Assembly: GCF_002742385.2 (NCBI RefSeq)
Contig: NZ_MJBI02000002.1
Location: 186,001-250,000 of the forward strand
Length of the DNA stretch: 64,000 nucleotides
Direction of reading: 5' to 3'
Source: Macrococcoides goetzii
GTDB taxonomy: Bacteria; Bacillota; Bacilli; Staphylococcales; Staphylococcaceae
Below, piece after piece: positions 8,475 through 17,701 of this stretch. The translations under genes and the position numbers were made by a program. Position 1 is the stretch's first letter. Every line of letters begins with the position of its first letter. The notes beneath the pieces were generated by a model. It had not been told where the DNA came from and did no database searches. It was given only the letters and a program-made list of their open reading frames with translations.

Positions 8475-9933
8475 TTTATTGATTGTACCTGTATTGATTC
8501 CTATATTATTGGGTGTATTTACGTATTTAAAGGACAAAAGAATATATACCATTGCTATTGCTACATTATCTATAAGTTTAATTACTACTATTGTCTTAGC
8601 TTATTCATCTATAAAAAAACCTATTATTTTAAGTTTAGGTGGTTATAGTGCACCATACGGCATCCAGCTTTATGGGGATTTTATGAGTTTGTTGTTCGTT
8701 ATTGTGAGTATCGTTGTAGTGATTGTTGTGCTATATTTCCAATATATTAACCAACTCAAAGATTTAACAGTACCTTTTATTTTATTTATTCTTGCTGGTG
8801 TAAATGGTTCTTTCTTAACTGCGGATATCTTTAATCTATTTGTAATGTTTGAAGTCATGTTACTGTCATCGTTTATATTAATTGTTGTCGGTAAGAAAAA
8901 ATATCAGTTTAAGGCGAGTATTACGTACGTTGTATTAAATTTAATTGGTTCATGGGTATTTCTGATTGGAATAGGCATTTTGTATCGCGTATATGGTACA
9001 TTAAATTTCGCTCATTTAGGAATGCGAATGCAGGAAGCTGGATTTGTTCCTGAGCATGCCGTCATCGTATTATTATTTGTCGTAGTATTCAGTTTAAAAT
9101 CAGCATTATTTGTATTCATATGGTTGCCGAGATCTTATAGTGTGTTGTCTTACGAAATTGGTGCAGTCTTTGCGGCGCTATTAACTAAGGTAGGCGTCTA
9201 TGCGATGATAAGAACAACGACAGTAATCTTTGTACCATATCAATCCATGTTATCATCGATTATTTTGTATATGGCTACTGCTACAGTCATTATCGGTATG
9301 TTAGGCGTTATTAAATATAAAGAAATTAAATTGATGTTTTGTTATCAGATTATTTTATCTATAGGAATCATCTATTATGGTATTTCTACATTTAGTCAAA
9401 AAGGTATAGATGGTGCAGTGATGTATACGTTAAATGATATGTTGGTGAAATCATGTTTATTTCTTTTAGCAGGTCTCATCGTAAAAAGATTTGGCCTTAT
9501 CAATATGAAATATAAACAAGGATTATTTTATCATGCTAAAGCTACCGCCATTATTGTGCTATTTTTTGTATTTGCGATAGGAGGAATGCCGTTTACAGGA
9601 GGATTTCCAGGGAAATTATTGATACTGCAAGCTGGTATGGATGCGCATCCACTAGGTTATGCAATAGTAATGGTTATTGGGACTTTCGTAGCAATGTTTG
9701 CAATGATGCGTATGTTTATCACATTGTTCTTTGGAGAAGAGGATCGATCTTGTGTTCAGCTGATCGATGCACAAAGACATGCATTAAATAAACCATATAG
9801 TAAGAAGTTGACTGTCATTGGCGTGGTTTTAGTCATCACATGTATGATTTCTATTTTTGCTGCACCATTACAACAACATTTATCAGCAATTCATTACGAT
9901 CGATATATAGAAAATGTCATGATGGGAGGATAA
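8467..9933 (+). CDS. mnhD2: Na+/H+ antiporter subunit D
   Basis: MnhD/MrpD, a NuoM/NuoN-type proton channel subunit of 488 residues and about 14 helices. Recognisable blocks are LFNLFVMFEVMLLSSFILIV, the KSALFVFIWLPRSYSVLSYEIGAVFAALLTKVGVYA stretch with its conserved Lys residues, and a C-terminal FTGGFPGKLLILQAG segment. RBS TTAGGAGGT stands five bases before the ATG. Its stop lies inside the ribosome binding area of mnhE. Confidence 0.93.
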   Translation: MSNLLIVPVLIPILLGVFTYLKDKRIYTIAIATLSISLITTIVLAYSSIKKPIILSLGGYSAPYGIQLYGDFMSLLFVIVSIVVVIVVLYFQYINQLKDLTVPFILFILAGVNGSFLTADIFNLFVMFEVMLLSSFILIVVGKKKYQFKASITYVVLNLIGSWVFLIGIGILYRVYGTLNFAHLGMRMQEAGFVPEHAVIVLLFVVVFSLKSALFVFIWLPRSYSVLSYEIGAVFAALLTKVGVYAMIRTTTVIFVPYQSMLSSIILYMATATVIIGMLGVIKYKEIKLMFCYQIILSIGIIYYGISTFSQKGIDGAVMYTLNDMLVKSCLFLLAGLIVKRFGLINMKYKQGLFYHAKATAIIVLFFVFAIGGMPFTGGFPGKLLILQAGMDAHPLGYAIVMVIGTFVAMFAMMRMFITLFFGEEDRSCVQLIDAQRHALNKPYSKKLTVIGVVLVITCMISIFAAPLQQHLSAIHYDRYIENVMMGG

Positions 9934-9937
9934 GATT

Positions 9938-10423
9938 ATCGCACAGATTGTATTAAATTTATTTATTGCTATGATTTGGGTGCTTATGGTTGATGAAGAT
10001 CAAATCTATTTATCGACGTTTATAAAAGGATATTTAATCGGTATTATAATTCTCTACATCATACATCGCTTTTTCGGATATCAGTTTTATTTATGGAAGT
10101 TAATGATTTTATTAAAGCTTGTTTTGATCTTCAACTATGAACTGATGAGCTCAAGTCTTTCAATGATGTATCACATCTTATTTATTCCGCATAAGATTGC
10201 TCCGGGGGTTGTCACATATAATACATCAATGAAGAAGAACTGGGAAATTACAAGTTTAATGATGCTGATTATATTAACACCAGGTTCAGTAGTGCTTCGT
10301 TTATCACATGATAATAAGAAATTATTTATTCATACATTACATGCGACACCATCAGAAAATATGAAATTATTAAAATCTATTAAACGCTATGAACGCGTTA
10401 TTAAGGAGGTAGGAGAAACATGA
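9938..10423 (+). CDS. mnhE2: Na+/H+ antiporter subunit E, apparently starting at ATC (or ATT)
   Basis: MnhE/MrpE, about 161 residues with two or three N-terminal helices and the family blocks YLIGIIILYIIHRFF and MLIILTPGSVVLRLS. The frame upstream of the first ATG (9971) encodes AQIVLNLFIA, which matches the usual MnhE N-terminus xQIVLNxxIA, yet contains no ATG, GTG or TTG. The mnhD stop region GGGAGGA (9924-9930) is a good RBS seven bases before ATC 9938 and four before ATT 9935. ATG 9971 has no RBS and would cut the first helix. The non-standard start is inferred. The stop overlaps mnhF (ATGA). Confidence 0.85.
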   Translation: MAQIVLNLFIAMIWVLMVDEDQIYLSTFIKGYLIGIIILYIIHRFFGYQFYLWKLMILLKLVLIFNYELMSSSLSMMYHILFIPHKIAPGVVTYNTSMKKNWEITSLMMLIILTPGSVVLRLSHDNKKLFIHTLHATPSENMKLLKSIKRYERVIKEVGET

Positions 10424-10698
10424 GTATGATACTGATTCAAGCTGCACTCGTAATATATGGTATTGCTATAATGATAGTGTTATATCGTGTTATTGCTGGA
10501 CCTTCCTTACCGGATAGAATAGTAGCTTTCGATAGTATTGGTGCGATGGTCATGTCAAGTGTTAGTATTATATGTTTAATCATGGATACGACGCTATTCT
10601 TAGAAGCGATTTTAATTATTGGTGTATTGTCGTTTATCAGTACAATCGCAACATCAAGATTTATCGAGCGAGGTGTTATCTTTGAACGTAAACGATAG
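10420..10698 (+). CDS. mnhF2: Na+/H+ antiporter subunit F
   Basis: MnhF/MrpF, 92 residues with three hydrophobic helices. The VIAGPSLPDRIVAFDSIGAMVMS motif identifies the family. It overlaps mnhE by four bases at its start and, at its 3' end, contains the start codon of mnhG. Confidence 0.92.
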   Translation: MSMILIQAALVIYGIAIMIVLYRVIAGPSLPDRIVAFDSIGAMVMSSVSIICLIMDTTLFLEAILIIGVLSFISTIATSRFIERGVIFERKR

Positions 10699-11077
10699 CA
10701 TCAATCTCACTCTTTCGATTGTTATTTTTGTAGGTAGTATTATGGCACTTATTAGCGCAATAGGCATATTGATATTTAAAGATGTTTATACACGAAGTCA
10801 TGCAGCGACAAAAAGCTCCACAGTTGCTGTATTACTTACGTTAATCGGTGTTTTCGTTTATTTTATCGTCAATGATGGTTATGTGAGCTTTCGGTTGTTG
10901 CTCGGTATATTTTTCTTATATTTAACAAGTCCTGTCGCTGGACATCTCATTACACGTGCTGCGTATAATAGTGGTGTAGAGATGAAAGTCGAAGGTTCAA
11001 AAGGTAAGCATTTAAATGATTTGCTGCCTACTCAAAAGAAAACTTCTAAGGACAACGCGTTATTAAAAGATAAATAA
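10682..11077 (+). CDS. mnhG2: Na+/H+ antiporter subunit G
   Basis: MnhG/MrpG, 131 residues when started at TTG 10682, inside the end of mnhF. GAGGTG (10670-10675) is a good RBS six bases upstream; no ATG gives a sensible start. Three helices and the signatures GSIMALISAIGILIFKDVYTRSHAATKSST and LTSPVAGHLITRAAY are present. The C-terminal 35 residues are polar. It is the last antiporter gene; the following hydrolase gene is only 13 bp away on the same strand and may be co-transcribed. Confidence 0.9.
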   Translation: MNVNDSINLTLSIVIFVGSIMALISAIGILIFKDVYTRSHAATKSSTVAVLLTLIGVFVYFIVNDGYVSFRLLLGIFFLYLTSPVAGHLITRAAYNSGVEMKVEGSKGKHLNDLLPTQKKTSKDNALLKDK

Positions 11078-11090
11078 TGGAGTGACATGT

Positions 11091-12005
11091 GTGACGATTC
11101 AATCAATGTTATTTAACACATTTATAAAGGTAATGGATCAATATAAAGATATTTTTAATCAGAAACCTGAAGGGATTCGAGCTACAAAAGATGTTGTCTA
11201 TAGCAATCGTAAACAGAATGCCACGCTGAATATTTATTATCCATATCATCGGAAGGAACGTTATCCAATCATTGTTAATATTCATGGTGGGGGATATGTT
11301 TATTCTACAAAAGAAACATATGAAGCATATTGCATGACTCTCGCGTCGCATGGCTTTGCTGTAATAAGCTATGATTATGACTTAGCACCAAAGCTGAAAT
11401 ATCCTACACCAATTGTCCAGCTTAATGAATGTATGCACTGGTTACATGAAAACTATGAACAGTACAATTTAGATATTAACCAGTTATTTATGATAGGAGA
11501 TTCAGCGGGTGCTCAAATTATGGCACAGTATGTAACGATACTTACTAATCCTGAATATCACCAACTTTTTCAGATGAAGTTGCCACAAGTCAAAGTGTCA
11601 GGTATTGTGATTAACTGTGGTTTCTTTAATGCAATCGATATAGCGATTGCAAAGAAAAAGTCATTTACACGCTTTATGGTGAGAGGATTAATGGAAGATT
11701 ATGTTGGTAAAGATTTTCACATGAAACAAAGCGAAATTAACTGTGAACCATTTATCAATAAACGATTTCCGCCAACTTTCGTAGCGAGTAGTGTAAACGA
11801 TTTACTTGTGGGTAAAGCTCCGGATATACTCATTGATTTAAGAAGAAGTGGTATTAAAACAATATACAGAGAGTATGGTAAAGGTGACTTTTTTGCACAA
11901 CATAACTTTCAAATGGATATTAGAAGATCGAATGCGAAGCAATGTACTTTGGATGAGATGAAATTTTTTAAAAGTATAATAGATGAACACAAAAGCACAC
12001 TGTAA
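11091..12005 (+). CDS. Alpha/beta-hydrolase (HSL/acetyl-esterase family)
   Basis: Cytoplasmic esterase of the hormone-sensitive-lipase family, 304 residues. NIHGGGYVYS forms the oxyanion hole and GDSAGA carries the nucleophilic Ser. DYDLAPKLKYPTPI is the usual linker between them. The acid and His would be in VNDLL and near FAQHNFQ. Start chosen at GTG 11091, eight bases after GGAG; an upstream GTG at 11082 overlaps that RBS. It lies 13 bp after mnhG. The natural substrate is unknown. Confidence 0.85.
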   Translation: MTIQSMLFNTFIKVMDQYKDIFNQKPEGIRATKDVVYSNRKQNATLNIYYPYHRKERYPIIVNIHGGGYVYSTKETYEAYCMTLASHGFAVISYDYDLAPKLKYPTPIVQLNECMHWLHENYEQYNLDINQLFMIGDSAGAQIMAQYVTILTNPEYHQLFQMKLPQVKVSGIVINCGFFNAIDIAIAKKKSFTRFMVRGLMEDYVGKDFHMKQSEINCEPFINKRFPPTFVASSVNDLLVGKAPDILIDLRRSGIKTIYREYGKGDFFAQHNFQMDIRRSNAKQCTLDEMKFFKSIIDEHKSTL

Positions 12006-12029
12006 ATGAATACAGTGTGCTTTTGTGTT
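11986..12029. terminator. Bidirectional terminator, 19-bp perfect stem
   Basis: AACACAAAAGCACACTGTA (11986-12004) pairs perfectly with its complement at 12011-12029 around a six-base loop. It lies between convergent genes and overlaps the esterase stop codon. Confidence 0.85.
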
Positions 12030-12863
12030 TTAATGATTGCGTGCAAAGTTTCCGTGAACTTCGGTTGTTTCATAAACATTGATAAAACAATTTTCATCGT
12101 GAGTTTTAGCGATTTTGATCACATTAGGTAATTCATAACGTGTAAGCACCATTGTAATCATGTGTTTTTTATCGTTAGAATAACCGCCATAAACATCTGT
12201 CACTGTTATACCACGATAGATCTCATCAATCAGTCCTTGTCTAACACCTTCATAGTTTGAAGTGATAATATTAACGGTTAGTTTAATATTAGATGTAAAA
12301 ATTGTATCAACAGCCTTGCCGGTAATATATATTGAAAGCAAAGTCATCAATGCGAGGTTCCAATCAAATAAGAAACCTGAACAAATAATAATAATGCCAT
12401 TAAGAATCGTCATAATGAGACCGATAGATATATTGCTATTTTGACTGATAATCATCGCAACGATATCCATGCCGCCTGTAGTACCAGAATATTTTAGGAT
12501 GATACCAACACCGATACCGACGATTACACCCCCAAAAATCACATTTACAAAAAGTTCGTTTGCGATGCTTTCTGTTGGAATGACAGTAAGGAAAAATGAA
12601 ACAACAATTACACTAAGTATTGTATTGTACATTACAGATTTATTTAGTTTCATAAATCCAAGTATCAATAAAGGCAGGTTTAATAGAAGATTTAATAGAC
12701 CTGCATCGACATGCAATAATTTATTTAATAATAAAGCAAGTCCACCGATACCACTGCTCAATACATCATTAGGTAATAAGAAGACATTAAACGCAAATGC
12801 AATAAGAAACGATCCTACTATTGTAATGAATGTCTTGAATAATAAGTTATCCTGATAATTCAT
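12030..12863 (-). CDS. YitT-family membrane protein (DUF161/DUF2179)
   Basis: Membrane protein of the YitT family, 277 residues. Five to six helices cover residues 10-190, with the repeated GGLALLLNK-like and GGTTGGMDIVA-type motifs (here SGTTGGMDIVAMII). A C-terminal cytoplasmic DUF2179 domain follows (TDVYGGYSNDKKHMITMVL). Start taken at ATG 12863: AAAGGAG lies nine bases upstream, whereas the ATG at 12884 precedes that RBS. The transported substrate of the family is not established. Confidence 0.85.
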   Translation of the reverse strand: MNYQDNLLFKTFITIVGSFLIAFAFNVFLLPNDVLSSGIGGLALLLNKLLHVDAGLLNLLLNLPLLILGFMKLNKSVMYNTILSVIVVSFFLTVIPTESIANELFVNVIFGGVIVGIGVGIILKYSGTTGGMDIVAMIISQNSNISIGLIMTILNGIIIICSGFLFDWNLALMTLLSIYITGKAVDTIFTSNIKLTVNIITSNYEGVRQGLIDEIYRGITVTDVYGGYSNDKKHMITMVLTRYELPNVIKIAKTHDENCFINVYETTEVHGNFARNH

Positions 12864-12927
12864 TTGAAAAACTCCTTTAATCATGTAAAGCCATTATATC
12901 AACAATATTTTAAAAATAATAGTGTGC

Positions 12928-15609
12928 TTATTCTACTAAGTTACTCGCCTGACTTCGAGCATAGAATCCTTTCTTAATCGGTTCAAATCTAGGTTTCATT
13001 GCTAAACCGAACGCAAAAATAATGGCTGTTATCAAATATAAAAATCCAAGTTTTGACCATGCCAGTTCAGGAGTAATACCACCTACAGCTTCTCTCAGTA
13101 AGTCTACAGCGTAAGTAAATGGCAGGAATGGATGTATACGCTGGAAGAACAATGGTGTAACTTGAACAGGGAATGTGCCACCCCCACCGGCAATTTGTAA
13201 TACCATAATAATAATGGCAACTGCTTTACCGATATTACCAAGTAAACTTACAAGCGTATAGACGATAACGGTAAAAGCAAGTCCAACGAGAATGGCAAAT
13301 ATCACATTATAGATAGGGTGTTTAGCATACGCATCTAAAATAAACAAGTTCCCAAGTACGACGATTGTTGCCTGGGCGATACTGATTAGAAGGAATAAAA
13401 TCATTCGGCCAAGATATATTTCACGCAAACTAAACTTGTCTTTAATCGCCGGATCTTTTAATTCTGTAGTCAGTAAGTTACCACATAGTAACGCTCCTAC
13501 CCAAAGTGCTAACGCTGTATAGAACGGTGCACTAGCAGAGCCATAATTAGGTATTGGAAATACTTGAGTTTCATCAAGTTGAATAGGTTTAGCAAAATAA
13601 TCAGATTGATTTTTCATATCATTTTTCAGCAAGCTCACAAGCTTATTTAAAGTATCTTTATGATCAAAACTTCTTAGTTTTTTAGCAGATTTTTGTATAT
13701 CTTTTTCAATAGCAGGTAACTCATCACGTGCAAATTGAGCGAGCTCATGAATACCATCTTGCGCACCTGGAAGATTGTTCTTTAATAATTTTGATGTATT
13801 ATCATATTTATTTAACACTCTAGGTAAGTCGTTTTCAGCAAAGTTACTAAGACGTTCCAGGTCGCTCAATACACTTGGTAAATCAGATTGTACAAAATTG
13901 CTGGCCTGACCAATTTTGGATTTGAATAACGGATAATTTGTCTGTGCTGTGTGATTAATTTGTTTAAAGCGTTGTTCCAGAGATGGAAGTTGTTGATTAA
14001 TTTGATTCAATGTTGTGTTCGCTTCACTCGTAATGCGTGATGCTTCATTTAATATCCCGTCGACCTTATTAGCAAACGACTGAGCAGTGTTTAATTTTTG
14101 TGCAATCGAATCCAGGTCACCACTTAAGTTTGATAGTCCTTGCTCAAAAATATCTGACATTGTGGTGCTAGAGAACGTACTCAAATCTTTTAGTGCAGTT
14201 TGTGCTGAATTAATCGCTTCCTGATTGATATTAACAGCTTGATTTGACTTAGATTGTGATATAGCATTTGAAATTGTTTTATTGAGTGCATCGAGTGACT
14301 GGTTAACGTTACTCAATTCATTTGAAATCGAAGTGGTATTAAATCCTAAATCATTAACGTCATTCATAATACGAATTAATTCATTATTGAAACGAATCGC
14401 TTGATTAATATTATCCTGATATACTCTTAAATTTTTTGTCAGTGTCTCAGTTGCTCCTGGCTTTTGTGCTGCAAGTTCATTCAATTGATCTAACATTTCC
14501 AGTGTTGTATTTGCTTGTTCGCCGGTTAATGTTGAGAGTGCGCCAAGTCCGTTTTGAAGTGCGGTGTGAGCAGGTTTAATATCGACCGTACTTAACTTTT
14601 CTTGTCCTTTTTTATTAATTTCCTGAGCTGTATTAATCTTATTATGGACTTTAGGCATAGCATTTTGGGATTGATTTAATACCTGTTGTGCTTTAGTGGT
14701 AGCTTCAATACCTTGTTGGACCGCATTATTAATTTCCGGAAATTTTTGTTCAATTGTATTCGCTCTCTGTAAAGCATTTTCAATGCGCGGCAAATTATTA
14801 TTAAGCTTAACGATCATTTGACCTAATGCATTTATATCTGATGCGTGCTGATTTGCTGCAATAATTTTGTCAGCACCACCATTCAGTTTGTCACGATATT
14901 GATTTAAACTGTAGAATTCATCAGCATATTTTGAAATATCACCTTGATGTTCATCGATTTTAATCACAGCTTTTCTAAATCTTTCGATATCTGGAAGTGC
15001 ACGTTCAGCATCGAATACTGCATTCTCAATTTTATGATAAAGTGGAATCTGTTCTTCTATTTTGATACCTGCACGATTACTTTCCTGTAATAGTGCTTTT
15101 GTGGCAGCGTCTACAAACTTTTCGTTTAATGATTCTGTAATGGCTGTAGCTCCTGCTTTGGTCATTTTAGGTGCAATCGCATTAATTTTTTGATTCACTT
15201 TATAATCGATATGAGCACGTTTTGGTTTTTTATGAAATATACTTGTCATATCTTTAGAGAAGTCTTTTGGAATGTGAATAATCGCGTAATATTCACCCAT
15301 ACGCAATTTGTGATTGGCATCTTTCAAATTATCTTTAAACTGCCAGTTAAATTTATCGTTTTGACGTAGAGATTTTACAAGTTGGTTACCAACATTGACT
15401 TCTTTTCCTTTTACTTCGGCACCGGTGTCACGATTGATGACTGCCACTTGGAGATACTTCGTATTGGAATATGGATCCCATGATGACTTCAAATTAAACC
15501 ATGCATAAAATGATGGCAAGATTGATAATCCGATGAGTAAGATGATGAAACTGGGAGTACGTTTAATATTTTTTAAATCATGTAAGAATAGTTGATATGC
15601 GTTTTTCAT
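12928..15609 (-). CDS. YhgE/Pip-family membrane protein (phage infection protein-like)
   Basis: A very large membrane protein, 893 residues. One helix lies at residues 18-40 (FIILLIGLSILPSFYAWFNL). A long extracytoplasmic region (about 45-640) rich in Asn, Gln and Leu heptad-like patterns suggests coiled coil. Five or six helices follow at 690-880, the last part resembling an ABC-2 type membrane domain. This plan matches YhgE/Pip proteins, whose lactococcal member is a phage receptor; the native role is uncertain. A RBS (GAAGGG) precedes ATG 15609. It has its own transcript and no obvious operon partner. Confidence 0.88.
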   Translation of the reverse strand: MKNAYQLFLHDLKNIKRTPSFIILLIGLSILPSFYAWFNLKSSWDPYSNTKYLQVAVINRDTGAEVKGKEVNVGNQLVKSLRQNDKFNWQFKDNLKDANHKLRMGEYYAIIHIPKDFSKDMTSIFHKKPKRAHIDYKVNQKINAIAPKMTKAGATAITESLNEKFVDAATKALLQESNRAGIKIEEQIPLYHKIENAVFDAERALPDIERFRKAVIKIDEHQGDISKYADEFYSLNQYRDKLNGGADKIIAANQHASDINALGQMIVKLNNNLPRIENALQRANTIEQKFPEINNAVQQGIEATTKAQQVLNQSQNAMPKVHNKINTAQEINKKGQEKLSTVDIKPAHTALQNGLGALSTLTGEQANTTLEMLDQLNELAAQKPGATETLTKNLRVYQDNINQAIRFNNELIRIMNDVNDLGFNTTSISNELSNVNQSLDALNKTISNAISQSKSNQAVNINQEAINSAQTALKDLSTFSSTTMSDIFEQGLSNLSGDLDSIAQKLNTAQSFANKVDGILNEASRITSEANTTLNQINQQLPSLEQRFKQINHTAQTNYPLFKSKIGQASNFVQSDLPSVLSDLERLSNFAENDLPRVLNKYDNTSKLLKNNLPGAQDGIHELAQFARDELPAIEKDIQKSAKKLRSFDHKDTLNKLVSLLKNDMKNQSDYFAKPIQLDETQVFPIPNYGSASAPFYTALALWVGALLCGNLLTTELKDPAIKDKFSLREIYLGRMILFLLISIAQATIVVLGNLFILDAYAKHPIYNVIFAILVGLAFTVIVYTLVSLLGNIGKAVAIIIMVLQIAGGGGTFPVQVTPLFFQRIHPFLPFTYAVDLLREAVGGITPELAWSKLGFLYLITAIIFAFGLAMKPRFEPIKKGFYARSQASNLVE

Positions 15610-15721
15610 TTGAACCCTTCTTTATACTAATATAATAATTTTATAAATTAACATAAGTTTCTTAGAAATATATTTAAAACGAGTATATATCAATATAACA
15701 AATAGGGTAAAAAGATACAAC

Positions 15722-15750
15722 AAAAAAGACATATAAAAATATGTCTTTTT
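15722..15750. terminator. Terminator at the end of the thiamine operon
   Basis: GACATAT and ATATGTC, flanked by A and T runs on either side, form a hairpin that can terminate transcription in both directions. It overlaps the thiF stop. Confidence 0.75.
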
Positions 15751-16738
15751 ATGTTTGCGCATGCTTGATTAAATCTTCTATAACTGCGGTAGCTTCTTCA
15801 CTTGAATAGACATTAAATACAATAATACGACCGTTACTGAGTAGATGTATCTTACGTTCCCGAAAAGAAAGTAATTTAAAATGTTCATTTTGATGAATAA
15901 TATATTCGTTAATCGTGTTAAACAGATTAGAAGATACATGCGTTTGATATTTTCCGCGACACATCTTAGTAACAAAGGATAAAGATTGTTTAAGTGCAGG
16001 ATAATCTTTATTCATACATGTAGGACATGCAGGATTATGTATGGCATCAATATTTCTACTTTTAAATATCATTTTTTCACAATCTATTGTTGTAAGTTTT
16101 CCTGAAAAATGACCATGACTGATATAATGCATTACTTCTGAAACTTGAATGCTTGCAACGAGGTGAGCAGTTTGTGGCATGATGCCTGAAGTAGCACAAT
16201 CTTGTCCGGTAGTAGGTTCATTAGGCAGAATACATCTCAAGCATGGTTGATTTTCTATACCATAAACAGTGCCATTTACATTTAGACACGCCCCATATAT
16301 CCATGGCATATTATGTTTATGGCACGCATCATTAATGATATAACGCGTTGCAAAATTATCAGTACCATCAATGACGAGCAATGGTTTATATCTTTCAATA
16401 ATGGATTCGATATTGTTTACTGTCACTTCTTCAGATATCGTAGTCACTTTTACATTGCTATTTATACGGTTGATGTGTGACGCTAATGCGTCAACTTTTA
16501 AAGAATAAGCAGTGCTATCAGCTTCATCAAAAAGACTTTGACGATGTAGATTACTAAGTGACACAACATCCATATCACAAATTACTAGATGTCCTGCACC
16601 GCTTCTGGCAAGCATTTCACTTACTGTACTTCCCAAAGCGCCGCCTCCAATAATAAGGAATGTGCTGCTGCTTAATTTATCTTGGGCTGCTTGTCCGAAT
16701 CCAGGTGATTTGATTTGTCGATCAAATCGTTCGCTCAT
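15749..16738 (-). CDS. thiF: ThiF-type adenylyltransferase
   Basis: E1-like enzyme of 329 residues that adenylates the ThiS C-terminus for sulfur transfer in thiazole synthesis. [19 protein letters not shown] is the nucleotide-binding loop, [16 protein letters not shown] the following Asp/Arg motif, and CLRC with CPTC bind zinc. A further 80-residue C-terminal segment lacks a rhodanese motif. It is the last gene of tenI-thiO-thiS-thiG-thiF, overlapping thiG by four bases, which favours ThiF over MoeB. A paralogue of equal size (43716-44711) sits in the molybdenum cofactor region. Confidence 0.9.
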   Translation of the reverse strand: MSERFDRQIKSPGFGQAAQDKLSSSTFLIIGGGALGSTVSEMLARSGAGHLVICDMDVVSLSNLHRQSLFDEADSTAYSLKVDALASHINRINSNVKVTTISEEVTVNNIESIIERYKPLLVIDGTDNFATRYIINDACHKHNMPWIYGACLNVNGTVYGIENQPCLRCILPNEPTTGQDCATSGIMPQTAHLVASIQVSEVMHYISHGHFSGKLTTIDCEKMIFKSRNIDAIHNPACPTCMNKDYPALKQSLSFVTKMCRGKYQTHVSSNLFNTINEYIIHQNEHFKLLSFRERKIHLLSNGRIIVFNVYSSEEATAVIEDLIKHAQT

Positions 16739-17502
16739 AGAAACTCAAGACCTTCCATAGGACTTGATGCTTGGGCAGTATATTTCTTAGGGATGCGTCC
16801 CGCTTCAAATCCTAGTTGACCAGCCTGTACGGCATATTTCATTGCTTCAGCCATCTTAATCGGGTCTTTTGCATTTGAGACTGCTGTATTGAGTAACACT
16901 GCATCTGCACCGAGCTCCATCGCAAAACTAGCGTCTTTAGGTGAACCGATACCTGCATCAACGATAACAGGGACGTTAACCGCATCGATAATATATTTTA
17001 GATTTAATGGATCATTGATACCAAGGCCAGTTCCAATCGGTGCACCAAGTGGCATAATAGCATGACAACCTAATGCTTCTAATTTTTTTGCAAGGACGAC
17101 ATCACAAGGGATGTATGGACATACGATATATCCTTTTTCTAAAAGCATTTCACATGCTTTATATGTTTCGATACTATCTGGTAGAAGCGTTGTATCATCA
17201 CCGATAATTTCAACTTTAATCATGTCACACATACCTGCAATACGTGCAATTTCTGCAATCTTTACCGCTTCTTCAGCTGTTTTAGCGCCAGCTGTGTTAG
17301 GGAAGGTGATGTATTTATCTAAATCTACAGACTCTAATGGATTAGGGAGTGATTTATCATATAAACTCATGCGTCGTACTGCAAAAGTTAAAGCATTCGT
17401 TTCACTGATTTCAACTGCTTGTTTTTGTGTTTCGCCATCTTTAAACTTACCAGTTCCTAAGATTAAACGAGAAGATAATTCCAAGGGTCCTATTTTTAAC
17501 AT
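16735..17502 (-). CDS. thiG: Thiazole synthase ThiG
   Basis: TIM-barrel enzyme of 255 residues that builds the thiazole phosphate from deoxyxylulose phosphate, dehydroglycine and ThiS thiocarboxylate. Typical segments are [10 protein letters not shown], the [10 protein letters not shown] strand with the catalytic Lys, [13 protein letters not shown] and [11 protein letters not shown] for phosphate binding. I start at ATG 17502, just after the thiS stop, with GGAGG in the thiS end eight bases upstream. Translation is probably coupled to thiS. Confidence 0.95.
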   Translation of the reverse strand: MLKIGPLELSSRLILGTGKFKDGETQKQAVEISETNALTFAVRRMSLYDKSLPNPLESVDLDKYITFPNTAGAKTAEEAVKIAEIARIAGMCDMIKVEIIGDDTTLLPDSIETYKACEMLLEKGYIVCPYIPCDVVLAKKLEALGCHAIMPLGAPIGTGLGINDPLNLKYIIDAVNVPVIVDAGIGSPKDASFAMELGADAVLLNTAVSNAKDPIKMAEAMKYAVQAGQLGFEAGRIPKKYTAQASSPMEGLEFL

Positions 17503-17503
17503 A

Positions 17504-17701
17504 TTAGCCGCCTCCAACGAATTCTAGTAATTCTAATTTTTGTTCGGGTTTTAAAGTGATAGATTGCCATTTAGATTGTTCGATGGGAACATCATCCACA
17601 AGCGCTACGATCCTCTTTTTATCACTTGTAAAAGTTGCGAGTAAGTCAGATAAATTTGTCTTGTCTGTTTCAAAAGGCTCATCGTTAATGTATATTTTCA
17701 T
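17504..17701 (-). CDS. thiS: Sulfur carrier protein ThiS
   Basis: Ubiquitin-fold sulfur carrier, 65 residues, ending in the required Gly-Gly (FVGGG). The beginning [11 protein letters not shown] is typical. ThiF adenylates the C-terminal Gly, which then receives sulfur for ThiG. It overlaps the end of thiO by 17 bases and is followed one base later by thiG. Confidence 0.93.
   Translation of the reverse strand: MKIYINDEPFETDKTNLSDLLATFTSDKKRIVALVDDVPIEQSKWQSITLKPEQKLELLEFVGGG

Noticed and set aside
12469..12855. Antisense frame over the YitT-family gene
   Set aside because: The opposite strand encodes a clear YitT protein; no RBS or family likeness supports the antisense frame.
15749..16738. 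Calling this gene moeB
   Set aside because: It is embedded in the thiamine operon behind thiG and thiS, while another paralogue sits with the molybdenum genes.
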